Source of the DNA: Trichomonas vaginalis G3
Taxonomy: Eukaryota > Parabasalia > Trichomonadida > Trichomonadidae
Direction: 5' to 3'
Assembly (NCBI RefSeq): GCF_026262505.1
Contig: NC_067203.1
Location: forward strand, 26,889,411-26,953,410
DNA length: 64,000 bases
Shown here: piece by piece, positions 31,700-40,732 of the stretch
How positions within the stretch are numbered: the stretch's first letter is position 1
Layout of the letters: every line of letters begins with the position of its first letter
Translations under genes and position numbers: made by a program
Notes under the pieces: generated by a model
Databases searched by the model: none
Told to the model about the DNA's origin: nothing
What the model saw: the letters and a program-made list of their open reading frames with translations, nothing else

Positions 31700-31831
31700 T
31701 TACGAGTACATATACTGAACATTTGCAGGCATTGGTTCATCTTCATATTCTCTATATCTTTCTGCCACGTCAAATAAGTAAATGACACAATGGAAAAAAC
31801 CTAAAACAAGTAGTCCTATTTCAAACCACAT
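31700..31831 (-). CDS. 43-aa membrane protein overlapping the methyltransferase end, right-arm copy
   Basis: Same 43-residue frame as 5395-5526 (MWFEIGLLVLGFFHCVIYLF, tail AERYREYEDEP), with conservative differences only. Overlaps the last bases of the methyltransferase gene. Confidence 0.75.
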   Translation of the reverse strand: MWFEIGLLVLGFFHCVIYLFDVAERYREYEDEPMPANVQYMYS

Positions 31832-32634
31832 TTACTTACTAGTAAAATTTCTTTGTTATGACACTTTCTCCAGTTTATAGGACCTCTCTCATATTCTATC
31901 TTATCGTATCTAAACTCATAGTCATGTATGTCCTCTAACCATCTCATGACACTTTCCAAACCACTTTTATCGGATGTAAAGTAAAAGCATGGATGGTTAT
32001 GTAAAACGTCTAAAGTTTCTAAAGAGTCTCTCAAAGTCCAGTCTACTTGGTATTGAAAATCCCATGTGTTATAGAACGGCGGGTCTACTATAAAGAAAAC
32101 ATTTTCCTTGTCTTTATATTTTTCATACAACTCTGTCCAATGACATCTCACAAACTCTATACCCTCAATATATTTTTCTATGTCCTCTTTGAAAACATTT
32201 GTATAGTTGAGATATAAAACTTTTGACATAAGTGTTTCAATGTCATGAACTCTTATAGCACCACTATATAATAGTCTAGCAGATATACTATCCCAGTCTA
32301 TATATTCTGCTTTTTTCAAAACCTCTCTCACAATATTTTTCTTATCTAATGGTATACGTTCCATCTTACCTATAGGTATCTTTTCTTTTAACTCTTTCAA
32401 TATTTTGTTAGTGTCTGGAATATGTTTGAGACGGTTCATATAGTTGTCGAAGTCATTGCATATAATCTTTGAGTCAGGAAATACAGTATGGCACAAATGG
32501 GATATATAGAAACTTCCACCGAACAAATCTACAAATGTTAGACCATTCGGTAGTTTCTTAAGTTCTCTCAATAGAATATCTTTACATCTACTCTTATTTC
32601 CAAAGAAGGGTAACGGTGGTTTTGTAAAATTCAT
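31816..32634 (-). CDS. Dam-type DNA adenine methyltransferase, Maverick A right arm
   Basis: A 272-aa whole frame with DLFGGSFYISHLCH and DPPFYNTWDFQY motifs, and a C-terminus LLVSKCGLK. Mirror of 4592-5425. First gene inside the terminal repeat. Confidence 0.85.
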   Translation of the reverse strand: MNFTKPPLPFFGNKSRCKDILLRELKKLPNGLTFVDLFGGSFYISHLCHTVFPDSKIICNDFDNYMNRLKHIPDTNKILKELKEKIPIGKMERIPLDKKNIVREVLKKAEYIDWDSISARLLYSGAIRVHDIETLMSKVLYLNYTNVFKEDIEKYIEGIEFVRCHWTELYEKYKDKENVFFIVDPPFYNTWDFQYQVDWTLRDSLETLDVLHNHPCFYFTSDKSGLESVMRWLEDIHDYEFRYDKIEYERGPINWRKCHNKEILLVSKCGLK

Positions 32635-32639
32635 TTATA

Positions 32640-32950
32640 TATAATAATAAAAATGTTTTTTCCTGAAAAGTGACAGAAAAGTGACAAAACATGTACGAAG
32701 AAGTCTTGAAAATTCAAGAGGGTAGAAAAGAGGTTAGAAAAGAGGTTATATCTAACCTTCTACCCTAAACATTATTTTTGTCTGATTTTACGAAGAAGTC
32801 TTGACAAAACATGAAAACATATATAATTTGTGAAAAGCTCCTGGAAGACCCGTATATAAGAACTTCATTTATACTAAACATCTTCAGGGCTAGAAGGGGC
32901 GCAGCCCCTGGAAGCCCCAATACTTTTTTTTTTTTTTTTTTTTTTTTTTT
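32640..32950. repeat. Terminal repeat, right end of Maverick A
   Basis: Reverse-orientation tip with T-run 32924-32950. Its hairpin is GGGGC-GCA-GCCCC (32896-32908), a compensated variant of the GGCAC..GTGCC hairpin at the left end. It also holds a GGTTAG hairpin repeat (32720-32765), which the left end lacks. Confidence 0.85.
32720..32765. repeat. Intergenic GGTTAG hairpin repeat near the A right end
   Basis: GGGTAGAAAAGAGGTTAG on one side and CTAACCTTCTACCC on the other, followed by a T-rich tail. Same family as the copy at 19827. Confidence 0.7.
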
Positions 32951-33963
32951 CAACAATTCCTTCGCAAACAGCGGGAAACTTTGTCCGAATAGTTTAACAT
33001 TCGGACAAAGTTTCCCAACTTTCAAGCCGAAATTCGCGGATACCATTCACCAACTAGCTCTTGCTATGATGGTTATTAAAAATCAAGATCTATATTAAAT
33101 TCAAAATCTATTCAAAGTCACTAATGTTCGATTTCGGAGTGTCAAATTACTGTACTACAGTTGCTGCTTCTTCTGCAACTTGCGTATCTCTGTAACGAAG
33201 AAAAAAAATATGTAAATGTTTTAAAAAGTAAGTGTTTATTCTTATTAATCTGACTGAGCTTAGTAAGAAGATGTAATCGATATTGTTAATTTGTGTTAAA
33301 AATTAGATTTTATTTTCGATTTTAAAATATTACCGAATTAATTTCTTTGATTGGCTCTCCTCTCGCGGAAATGTTGAAGAGAAATCCTCAAATCCTTAAT
33401 TTCTCCATCAACTTTCCAAAGGGGTTCTTTGGTGGTATCATATTTTTCGCTGATATCATAAAATTTGTTTGGTGTAAACCAGGTATGTATTTCTGGATTT
33501 TTTGGTAACTGTGTATGTGGTGTTGCGTTATAATTTTCGATTAAATTTTGAATTTGACCCCAAGCTACCTCATCAACTTGAATATTCTGCCAAAATCTTT
33601 CGATTTTGCCATTCATGTAAGTTATACCACTCATTTGAAAATTATAAGTTTTGAAAAAAACCGTAAATCATTATTGAATCTAAAAATATTTATGTACAAA
33701 AAGTCGGTATATATTCTATAATTATTTAAAATAATGAAAAAGTTGATTTGTGAATCATTGAAATATTAATGCTGTTATATATATATCAGATGATATAAGA
33801 TGATTTTTTTAAATAAAAAATAAAATTTAATTTTTTAATTGTTAAAATAAGAATAGTAAGCTTGACAAGTAATTTAAGTTTTTGCTTTGTAAAGTTATTT
33901 GGTTGGCAAATGCATTGTGTCACTTTTTGTTTGAGTTCACTTTCCGTAATTTGTCTTATGATA
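32951..33963 (-). mobile_element. Truncated inverted copy (Y) of the integrase-like DNA transposon
   Basis: 1,013 bp matching the reverse complement of 38171-39183 over its full length. The outer side is cut by the end of Maverick A inside a hairpin also present in the array at 39174; the inner side is the transposon tip (CCGTAATTTGTCTTATGATA). It carries a minus-strand 98-aa rve-like frame. Confidence 0.8.
33338..33634 (-). pseudogene. rve-type transposase C-terminal fragment (copy Y)
   Basis: 98 residues including NGKIERFWQNIQVDEVAW and LIENYNATPHTQLPKNPE, the pattern that closes the rve catalytic core (RFW...YN..PH..L) in IS481/Ginger-type transposases and retroelement integrases. The upstream catalytic part is not visible. 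Identical to 38500-38796. Confidence 0.6.
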
Positions 33964-36362
33964 GTAGTTCCATCGTCTGCAGAAACAAAAGTAGGTTTGT
34001 TTCCATATTGGTTAGGTTCTGAATGAACTTTAAACAATGTTTCATTTCTATATGTTTTGTTGAAATTTAACCTTTTATTTTCACCGAGTTCATCCAAAGA
34101 TTGAACGTTATATGCTCGTAAGTAAAAAGGATTGTTGTATTTGTGTACATTATCTTTCAGTACTTCCATTCTATGCTGGATATTTTCATCTGATGTTGGA
34201 GTCTTTTGTATGTCGGCGAACATTTTTCGATATTCTTCTACTATGTCAGCTGAATTTTTCTTAGACTCTTGGAAAGATTCCATATTCTCCGCATACTCTT
34301 GTTGAGGGTCAAGATTTTTCGGCTGTTCCAAATCTTCATCTAGTTCTGTGAAGTTAGTTTCCAAAGGAGGGATTTGTTCGTTTCCTTCAGGCTCTTCTAG
34401 CTGTTGTTGCTGAACTATTTCTTCCATGTCTGGTTGTATCTGAACTTCTTCCTGTGGAGTTTCTTGTACCTCATCTGCTGGCATTTCATATATTCCGAGA
34501 CCGTTTTTAAAAAGTTCCCTATCTAAGTCATCCGGACTCATAAACCTTTCTTCTTTCGTTCCGTCTCTATTTTTTACGCGTTTCATGAAGAGAGTTGAAT
34601 TATCGTTTAGCTCTGACACCAAATATCTTGGAGTAAATTCAGTCATGTCATTTGGATGATATGCTATTAAATCATATCCCTTAGCGAGCTTGTATTTTCC
34701 AGGTTTGAAATTATATCCCATTTGGTGCTGAACCATAAAGCTAAATAGGTTCGGGTCAGTATTTCCTTCCTTGAACTTTCTAATAGCTTCTTTATATCTG
34801 TCACTAAAGTCAAGAGTATCTGGGTAACCATAGTCTTCCTTAAGCATTTTTAAGAATTCTTGGTTTCCTTGTTCTCTACTTCTTTTATGTCCTTGCTCTG
34901 TTTGTGGTTGTGGTGCTGGATTTTGAACTGTTGGTTGTGGTGCAGTGTTTTGAACTGTTGGTTGTGGTGCAGTGTTTTGAACTGTTGGTTGTGGTGCAGT
35001 GTTTTGAACTGTTGGTTGTGGTGCAGTGTTTTGAACTGTTGGTTGTTGTGTTGGTTTTGGTGCATGCCTGTGTCTGTGTCCATGTGACGATGTAAATGTT
35101 TTAGGTAGTCCTGGTGCAGGTGCTTCTCTTGGAGGGTTTGGTGGTATATAAGTTCCACTAGCTAGTATATAAGTTCCACCAGCTGGTATATAAGTTCCAC
35201 CAGCTGGCACATATGTTCCATCTGCAGCATAATGTCCTACCTGACTTTTCGTTTTTAAGAAAGCATTTACTAGGTCTGTTTTGGTCTGTTGTAACTCTTT
35301 TTCTTGACTTTCCACAACAGTTGCTCTAACGGCGTCATAGGCACTTTGAACTGCCTGTCTCGTTGCTGCATCTGTTATTTTCGTCATATTTTGTGCTACT
35401 TCTCTTAACTCTTTGTCGAAACCTTCAGACTTCAGTTTCTTTCCAGATGAGAAGTCGTTCACTAGTTTCACCTTACTATGAAGAGCTTCGAAGGCGTTCT
35501 TAAAGTCAGCATTCATTAAAGCTTCATTTGAACTGTCTTCATCCGCTTGTATTTTTGTCCTTATTGACCCTATAAGTTGGGCTGCTTTAGCGTTGGCTTG
35601 GGCATCTAACCAGTCATTATTAGCTTTTATATATTCTGCGCTTTTCATTGCCTTTTGCATGGCTGCGTCGTTATTTTTACTTTCTTGTGCTAAGTTTTCA
35701 TACTGTACGGTTTGGTTTTGCAACTGTAAAAGTTTTTCTGCCTTTACATTTGCTTCAACTTCTTTTTTATACTCATCGCTATCCATATATGTCTTCAGGG
35801 CTTTTTGTTTTATTTCTTCATCTTTCAGTACTTTATATTGAGTAGTATGGTTTTTCAAATTTATAACATCTTGTTCCATTTTTGCTACTTCTGCTGCTTT
35901 TTCTGACACTTTTTTCGCATATTCCTCTGTACTTAGTTCTTTCAGTTGTTCTTCTTTCTTCTTTTTCTCTACGTTTAACTCATTGAGTTTCTTTGTGTGT
36001 CTGTCATATTCTAGTTTCTTTTCGTTTTCACTTATTTGTTTCTGTATGTCTATGTTTGACTTTTTGACATCTGTTATTTGATTTTTGAGTGAACTCAAAT
36101 TCATTTGACTTTGAGGGTTATAAGCTGTTCCGTCTGCAGCTCCACCATAGCCTGCCATTTTCGCTAAAAGTGCCGCTCTTAAACCTCCACTCTGTGCACC
36201 AATAACTCGGTTTAAAAGCATAGGGTTGCTTGACATTTGTTGCAACATAGTGGGGTCATTCATAATTTGTTGTTGCAACTGTTGTTGTGGTGTCAGTTTT
36301 ACTATTGGATGTTTCAATGCTCTCTTCCTCTTACGTATATTCTTACGTAGCTTACGTGGCAT
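33964..36362 (-). pseudogene. Large Gln-rich Maverick protein with tandem repeats, cut by a transposon
   Basis: About 800 residues from MPRKLRKNIRKRKRALKHPI: a basic N-terminus, a Gln-rich patch, a long coiled coil (residues 70-370, VEKKKKEEQLKELSTEEYAK-like), three AGGTYIPAGGTYI-type repeats, five tandem copies of QPTVQNTAP (encoded near 34910-35045), then a globular and an acidic region. The frame continues for about 59 codons into the transposon copy (to 33786), which is not Maverick sequence. A structural or scaffold role is plausible; the family is not recognised. Confidence 0.7.
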
Positions 36363-36511
36363 TTTAAGTGAAGTTAAAAAGCGGTTTTTGACAGATGTTT
36401 ATATGACACTATTTGTTCAGCACAAAAAACTACTCGGTCAAAGTGTTGTCAGTTTTGTAAAATAACCGTCTTATCTCCGTGCCTATGACGATGAAATCAT
36501 GAAAATTCAAG

Positions 36512-36559
36512 AGGTGAGAAAACAGGTGAAAAAACGGGTGAGATCTCACCTCTTCACCT
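36512..36559. repeat. Intergenic hairpin repeat, GGTGAG variant
   Basis: Same design as the GGTTAG repeats but the core reads GGTGAGATCTCACC and the outer arms AGGTGAGA/TCTTCACCT, so both stems changed on both sides and still pair. Confidence 0.75.
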
Positions 36560-36657
36560 AAACATTATTTTTGTCTGATTTTACGAAGAAGTTTTGACAA
36601 AACATTTACGAAGAAGTCTTGACAAAACATGTACGATGAAATCATGAAAATTCATGA

Positions 36658-36703
36658 GGGTAGAAAAGAGGTTAGAAAACAGGTTAGATCTAACCTTCTA
36701 CCC
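36658..36703. repeat. Intergenic GGTTAG hairpin repeat
   Basis: GGGTAGAA..GGTTAGATCTAACC..TTCTACCC, 100 bp from the GGTGAG variant. Confidence 0.75.
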
Positions 36704-37102
36704 TAAACTTTATTTTTGTCTGATTTTACGAAGAAGTTTTGACAAAACATTTACGAAGAAGTCTTGACAAAACATGAAAACATATATAATTTGTGAAAAG
36801 TGACACATTATATAATGTTTTCGACCCAGAAGACTAACAATTTTCCGAATAAAAACTTCATTTATACTAAACTTTTTATGGGCTAGAGGGCGCAACGCGC
36901 CTGGAAGCCCTCCGAATATAAACTTCATTTATACTAAACATCAACAGGGCTAGAAGGCACGAAGTGCCTGGAAGCCCCACTACCTTTTTTTTTTTTTTTT
37001 TATTATATAATTTTTTTCATGCTACTTATAGGTTCAAAAATCTTATAATATAAAAATATTTTCAAATACAAAGAAAATATGTGTTTATTTCAAATTTGAA
37101 AA

Positions 37103-38170
37103 TTAGATATCTTGTGGGGTCCACTTTCCTCCTCTGTAATCACCTGTAGGGTTATCCTTAGGAAATCTTTTTGCATTTCTTGCCTTGTTGATCTCTTTTC
37201 TTGTTTCTGGTGTAGCTTTCTTTTGATTTCTGGATTTATTTTTCTCATATTCAAGTTTTTGGAGTTCGCGGATTGAAGGAGATATTTGGTAATTATTGAC
37301 ACGATTGTATATTTCTTGTTTGCATTTCTCTCCTTCGTTTTTTTGTAAAATTGTAACAGCCGTACGCATTTCAAACGATTTTGCGTTGTTTCCTTTGGGA
37401 CACTGAGTAAGCATTGAGTGATGTATTGATTCATTTTGTTGTGTTTGAGCATTAGGATCAATTTCTGGAATCAACTTTGCGGCATCATCTGTAAAACGTT
37501 GAAATTGCTTCGCTAAATCAGGTTTTGTAAGTGGCTGAAACACAGGATATTCTTTGTCTTTTTCGTGAAGGCAATTTTCATGCCTTCCGATAAAATGATT
37601 TAATGTATTCTTCCATAGAAAAATTTTTTTCGTTGTTTCAATTGGAAGCATGATAATAAAAGTGAACCACTTAATAACTTTCGAATATATCTGATGAAAT
37701 ACTTTTTCTTGGTGTTTTAATGGTCTTCCACGTTTCTTCGGCTCTTCTGCTTTAGATTTGATTGGGAATGCTGGCTGTGAATCACTTTCTTTCTGTTGAT
37801 TAACAGTTTCTTTTCCTGCTGCTTCTTTATATCCACCATTTTCAAGCTTTTCGAAAGCTCTGCCAACTGCACGTACACAATGACGAGGATCAAGTGTAAT
37901 TTTAGCATTCGGAGAATATTGCTGGATGATGGCTTTCGTTTTATTGTCATTGTCATGAACCACTGTGGAAACATTTGTAAAGTCAAAATTTGACATCATC
38001 CTCTTTGTACATTCTGTTTCCATCATGTTGGATGGGCCTTCAAAGTCTCCTCCAGAGCTCTTTTTTATAACAGTTGTTTCACCAACAACTTTTCCACGGT
38101 TGTCCATCATTAAACTTTGGCACGCTGTAGCATTTCTGCCAACATTATAATGCGAATCAGTGCTTAAAAA
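37103..38170 (-). pseudogene. Truncated Kolobok/Mutator-like DDE transposase
   Basis: About 350 residues from DSHYNVGRNATACQSLMMDN to the stop at 37103, with VVHDNDNKTKAIIQQY, LDPRHCVRAVGRAFEK, a Cys/His patch (GRHENCLHEK) and a TQQNESIHHSMLTQCPKG motif. The D..D..NES-PK order resembles Kolobok and Mutator-like transposases. The N-terminal part is missing: the frame is cut at 38170 by transposon X, and its apparent first ~33 residues are antisense to that transposon. The family call is by eye. Confidence 0.55.
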
Positions 38171-38499
38171 TATCATAAGACAAATTACGGAAAGTGAACT
38201 CAAACAAAAAGTGACACAATGCATTTGCCAACCAAATAACTTTACAAAGCAAAAACTTAAATTACTTGTCAAGCTTACTATTCTTATTTTAACAATTAAA
38301 AAATTAAATTTTATTTTTTATTTAAAAAAATCATCTTATATCATCTGATATATATATAACAGCATTAATATTTCAATGATTCACAAATCAACTTTTTCAT
38401 TATTTTAAATAATTATAGAATATATACCGACTTTTTGTACATAAATATTTTTAGATTCAATAATGATTTACGGTTTTTTTCAAAACTTATAATTTTCAA

Positions 38500-38796
38500 A
38501 TGAGTGGTATAACTTACATGAATGGCAAAATCGAAAGATTTTGGCAGAATATTCAAGTTGATGAGGTAGCTTGGGGTCAAATTCAAAATTTAATCGAAAA
38601 TTATAACGCAACACCACATACACAGTTACCAAAAAATCCAGAAATACATACCTGGTTTACACCAAACAAATTTTATGATATCAGCGAAAAATATGATACC
38701 ACCAAAGAACCCCTTTGGAAAGTTGATGGAGAAATTAAGGATTTGAGGATTTCTCTTCAACATTTCCGCGAGAGGAGAGCCAATCAAAGAAATTAA
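38500..38796 (+). pseudogene. rve-type transposase C-terminal fragment (copy X)
   Basis: 98 residues identical to 33338-33634, with NGKIERFWQNIQ and YNATPHTQLP. No catalytic D-D part is seen upstream, so this is a remnant or the last exon-like piece of a decayed transposase. Confidence 0.6.
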
Positions 38797-39111
38797 TTCG
38801 GTAATATTTTAAAATCGAAAATAAAATCTAATTTTTAACACAAATTAACAATATCGATTACATCTTCTTACTAAGCTCAGTCAGATTAATAAGAATAAAC
38901 ACTTACTTTTTAAAACATTTACATATTTTTTTTCTTCGTTACAGAGATACGCAAGTTGCAGAAGAAGCAGCAACTGTAGTACAGTAATTTGACACTCCGA
39001 AATCGAACATTAGTGACTTTGAATAGATTTTGAATTTAATATAGATCTTGATTTTTAATAACCATCATAGCAAGAGCTAGTTGGTGAATGGTATCCGCGA
39101 ATTTCGGCTTG

Positions 39112-40558
39112 AAAGTTGGGAAACTTTGTCCGAATGTTAAACTATTCGGACAAAGTTTCCCGCTGTTTGCGAAGGAATTGTTGGCTATGATGTACTGATT
39201 CATGATCAGTACATCATAGCCAACAATTCCTTATACAAAGTTCAAAAACTTGGGTGCAATCAGAACTGATTGCACCCAAGTTTTTGAACTTTCTCGAGGG
39301 AATGAAAGGGTAAGAGGTATACATTATGAATATATACCTCTTACCCTTCCATTCCCTCTCTGACAGCGGGAAACTTTGTCTGAATAGTTTAACATTCAGA
39401 CAAAGTTTCCCGCTGTTTGCGAAGGAATTGTTGGCTATGATGTACTGATTCATGATCAGTACATCATAGCCAACAATTCCTTATACAAAGTTCAAAAACT
39501 TGGGTGCAATCAGAACTGATTGCACCCAAGTTTTTGAACTTTCTCGAGGGAATGAAAGGGTAAGAGGTATACATTATGAATATATACCTCTTACCCTTCC
39601 ATTCCCTCTCTGACAGCGGGAAACTTTGTCTGAATAGTTTAACATTCAGACAAAGTTTCCCGCTGTTTGCGAAGGAATTGTTGGCTATGATGTACTGATT
39701 CATGATCAGTACATCATAGCCAACAATTCCTTATACAAAGTTCAAAAACTTGGGTGCAATCAGAACTGATTGCACCCAAGTTTTTGAACTTTCTCGAGGG
39801 AATGAAAGGGTAAGAGTATACATTATGAATATATACCTCTTACCCTTCCATTCCCTCTCTGACAGCGGGAAACTTTGTCTGAATGTTAAACTATTCAGAC
39901 AAAGTTTCCCGCTGTTTGCGAAGGAATTGTTGGCTATGATGTACTGATTCATGATCAGTACATCATAGCCAACAATTCCTTATACAAAGTTCAAAAACTT
40001 GGGTGCAATCAGAACTGATTGCACCCAAGTTTTTGAACTTTCTCGAGGGAATGAAAGGGTAAGAGGTATACATTATGAATATATACCTCTTACCCTTCCA
40101 TTCCCTCTCTGACAGCGGGAAACTTTGTCTGAATGTTAAACTATTCAGACAAAGTTTCCCGCTGTTTGCGAAGGAATTGTTGGCTATGATGTACTGATTC
40201 ATGATCAGTACATCATAGCCAACAATTCCTTATACAAAGTTCAAAAACTTGGGTGCAATCAGAACTGATTGCACCCAAGTTTTTGAACTTTCTCGAGGGA
40301 ATGAAAGGGTAAGAGGTATACATTATGAATATATACCTCTTACCCTTCCATTCCCTCTCTGACAGCGGGAAACTTTGTCTGAATGTTAAACTATTCAGAC
40401 AAAGTTTCCCGCTGTTTGCGAAGGAATTGTTGGCTATGATGTACTGATTCATGATCAGTACATCATAGCCAACAATTCCTTATACAAAGTTCAAAAACTT
40501 GGGTGCAATCAGAACTGATTGCACCCAAGTTTTTGAACTTTCTCGAGGGAATGAAAGG
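39112..40558. repeat. Tandem array of 250-bp units, each built of four long hairpins
   Basis: Five full units start at 39174, 39424, 39674, 39923 and 40173, with a partial one from 40423. In the first unit the hairpins are 39174-39230 (26-bp arms, 5-base loop), 39237-39292 (27-bp arms, 2-base loop), 39296-39358 (26-bp arms with one mismatch) and 39364-39415 (22-bp arms, 8-base loop). Nearly every base is in a stem. A single hairpin of the fourth type precedes the array (about 39112-39170) and lies beside the end of Maverick A (about 32971-33008). Confidence 0.9.
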
Positions 40559-40679
40559 TAAGAGATATCCATTTCCTTTCACCTTCGTTCTCAATAATTA
40601 ACTTATAAATTTTTTAAAGCAAAAAAAGTCTGATTTTTTTTGACAAGTAAATATATAGGGAATTTATCCGACTAAATAA
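40559..40679. other. Right internal part of transposon X, no gene
   Basis: AT-rich spacer between the hairpin array and the right tip of the transposon. No coding frame seen. Confidence 0.5.
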
Positions 40680-40732
40680 GTGTCACTTTTTCGGTTCACC
40701 TCACTTTCCGTAACTCGTCTTACAACACTACA

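Larger units (their letters stand above)
4311..32950. mobile_element. Maverick/Polinton A, with ~10.5-kb inverted arms; broken
   Basis: Both ends carry the family's terminal repeat: a homopolymer tip (A-run 4311-4331, T-run 32924-32950), then the GGGGCTTCCAGG block and a 13-base hairpin. The gene block from methyltransferase to the 121-aa gene is present on both sides in opposite orientation, and the middle (14995-22509) is single-copy. It carries polymerase, integrase, ATPase, helicase, penton, fibre and methyltransferase genes, but no major-capsid gene because the second arm stands in its place. The outer flanks (TCCTCT left, CAACAA right) show no target duplication. It is a young family by similarity to element B, and well over a dozen gene copies look broken. 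Confidence 0.9.
22510..32950. repeat. Right inverted arm of Maverick A
   Basis: Mirror copy of 4311-14994, beginning at AAGTTGTTAAGCAG (about 22510) within the 121-aa gene. This arm is collinear with Maverick B from about 51216 to 62299, so it is the arm in the family's ordinary position. The left arm is the extra one. Confidence 0.9.
33964..37001 (-). mobile_element. Left end segment of Maverick B, in flipped orientation
   Basis: Holds a Maverick terminal repeat with its tip at 37001 and the first gene of the family reading inward. ACTAC (reverse complement GTAGT, 33964-33968) touches the transposon tip here and recurs at 40727-40731. TATAAT (reverse complement at 37002-37007) touches the Maverick tip and recurs at 62299-62304. 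Both matches place this segment as the missing left end of Maverick B. Confidence 0.75.
36363..37001. repeat. Terminal repeat of the flipped Maverick B left end
   Basis: T-run 36985-37001, hairpin GGCAC-GAA-GTGCC (36956-36968), and a second tandem copy of the tip block with hairpin GGCGC-AAC-GCGCC (36889-36901). Further in are two GGTTAG/GGTGAG hairpin repeats (36512-36559, 36658-36703) and repeats of ACGAAGAAGTYTTGACAAAACAT. Confidence 0.85.
38171..40726 (+). mobile_element. DNA transposon X with imperfect ~46-bp terminal inverted repeats, carrying a hairpin array
   Basis: The left tip TATCATAAGACAAATTACGG and the reverse complement of the right tip (GTTGTAAGACGAGTTACGG) align through GGAAAGTGA..AAAAAGTGACAC. 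The element holds a 98-aa rve-like frame (38500-38796) and the 1.4-kb hairpin array. ACTAC follows the right tip (40727-40731) and occurs next to the other copy's tip (33964-33968, reverse complement), giving a 5-bp duplication once the intervening inversion is allowed for. It may be IS481- or Ginger-like; the family is uncertain. Confidence 0.6.

Noticed and set aside
4311-32950. Pure assembly artefact as the explanation for the inverted arms
   Set aside because: Not excluded, but the arms differ in the fibre and 282-aa regions and in their tips, which a duplicated contig would not. Long reads are needed.
32924-32950. Homopolymer tips as poly(A) tails of retrotransposons
   Set aside because: The runs are the outermost part of inverted terminal repeats at both ends in opposite orientation, which fits Maverick tips and not a one-sided poly(A) tail.
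34860-35095. Plus-strand Cys/Trp/Leu-rich frames
   Set aside because: Antisense shadows of the QPTVQNTAP repeats of the large Maverick protein.
38171-38348. Plus-strand frame ending like the large Maverick protein
   Set aside because: It is transposon-end sequence that also lies at 33786-33963. The shared peptide is read-through into the transposon, not a second gene.
39214-40452. Repeated 79-codon minus-strand frames
   Set aside because: They are identical readings of the 250-bp hairpin units, with the same sequence reappearing on the other strand. Explained by the palindromes, not genes.
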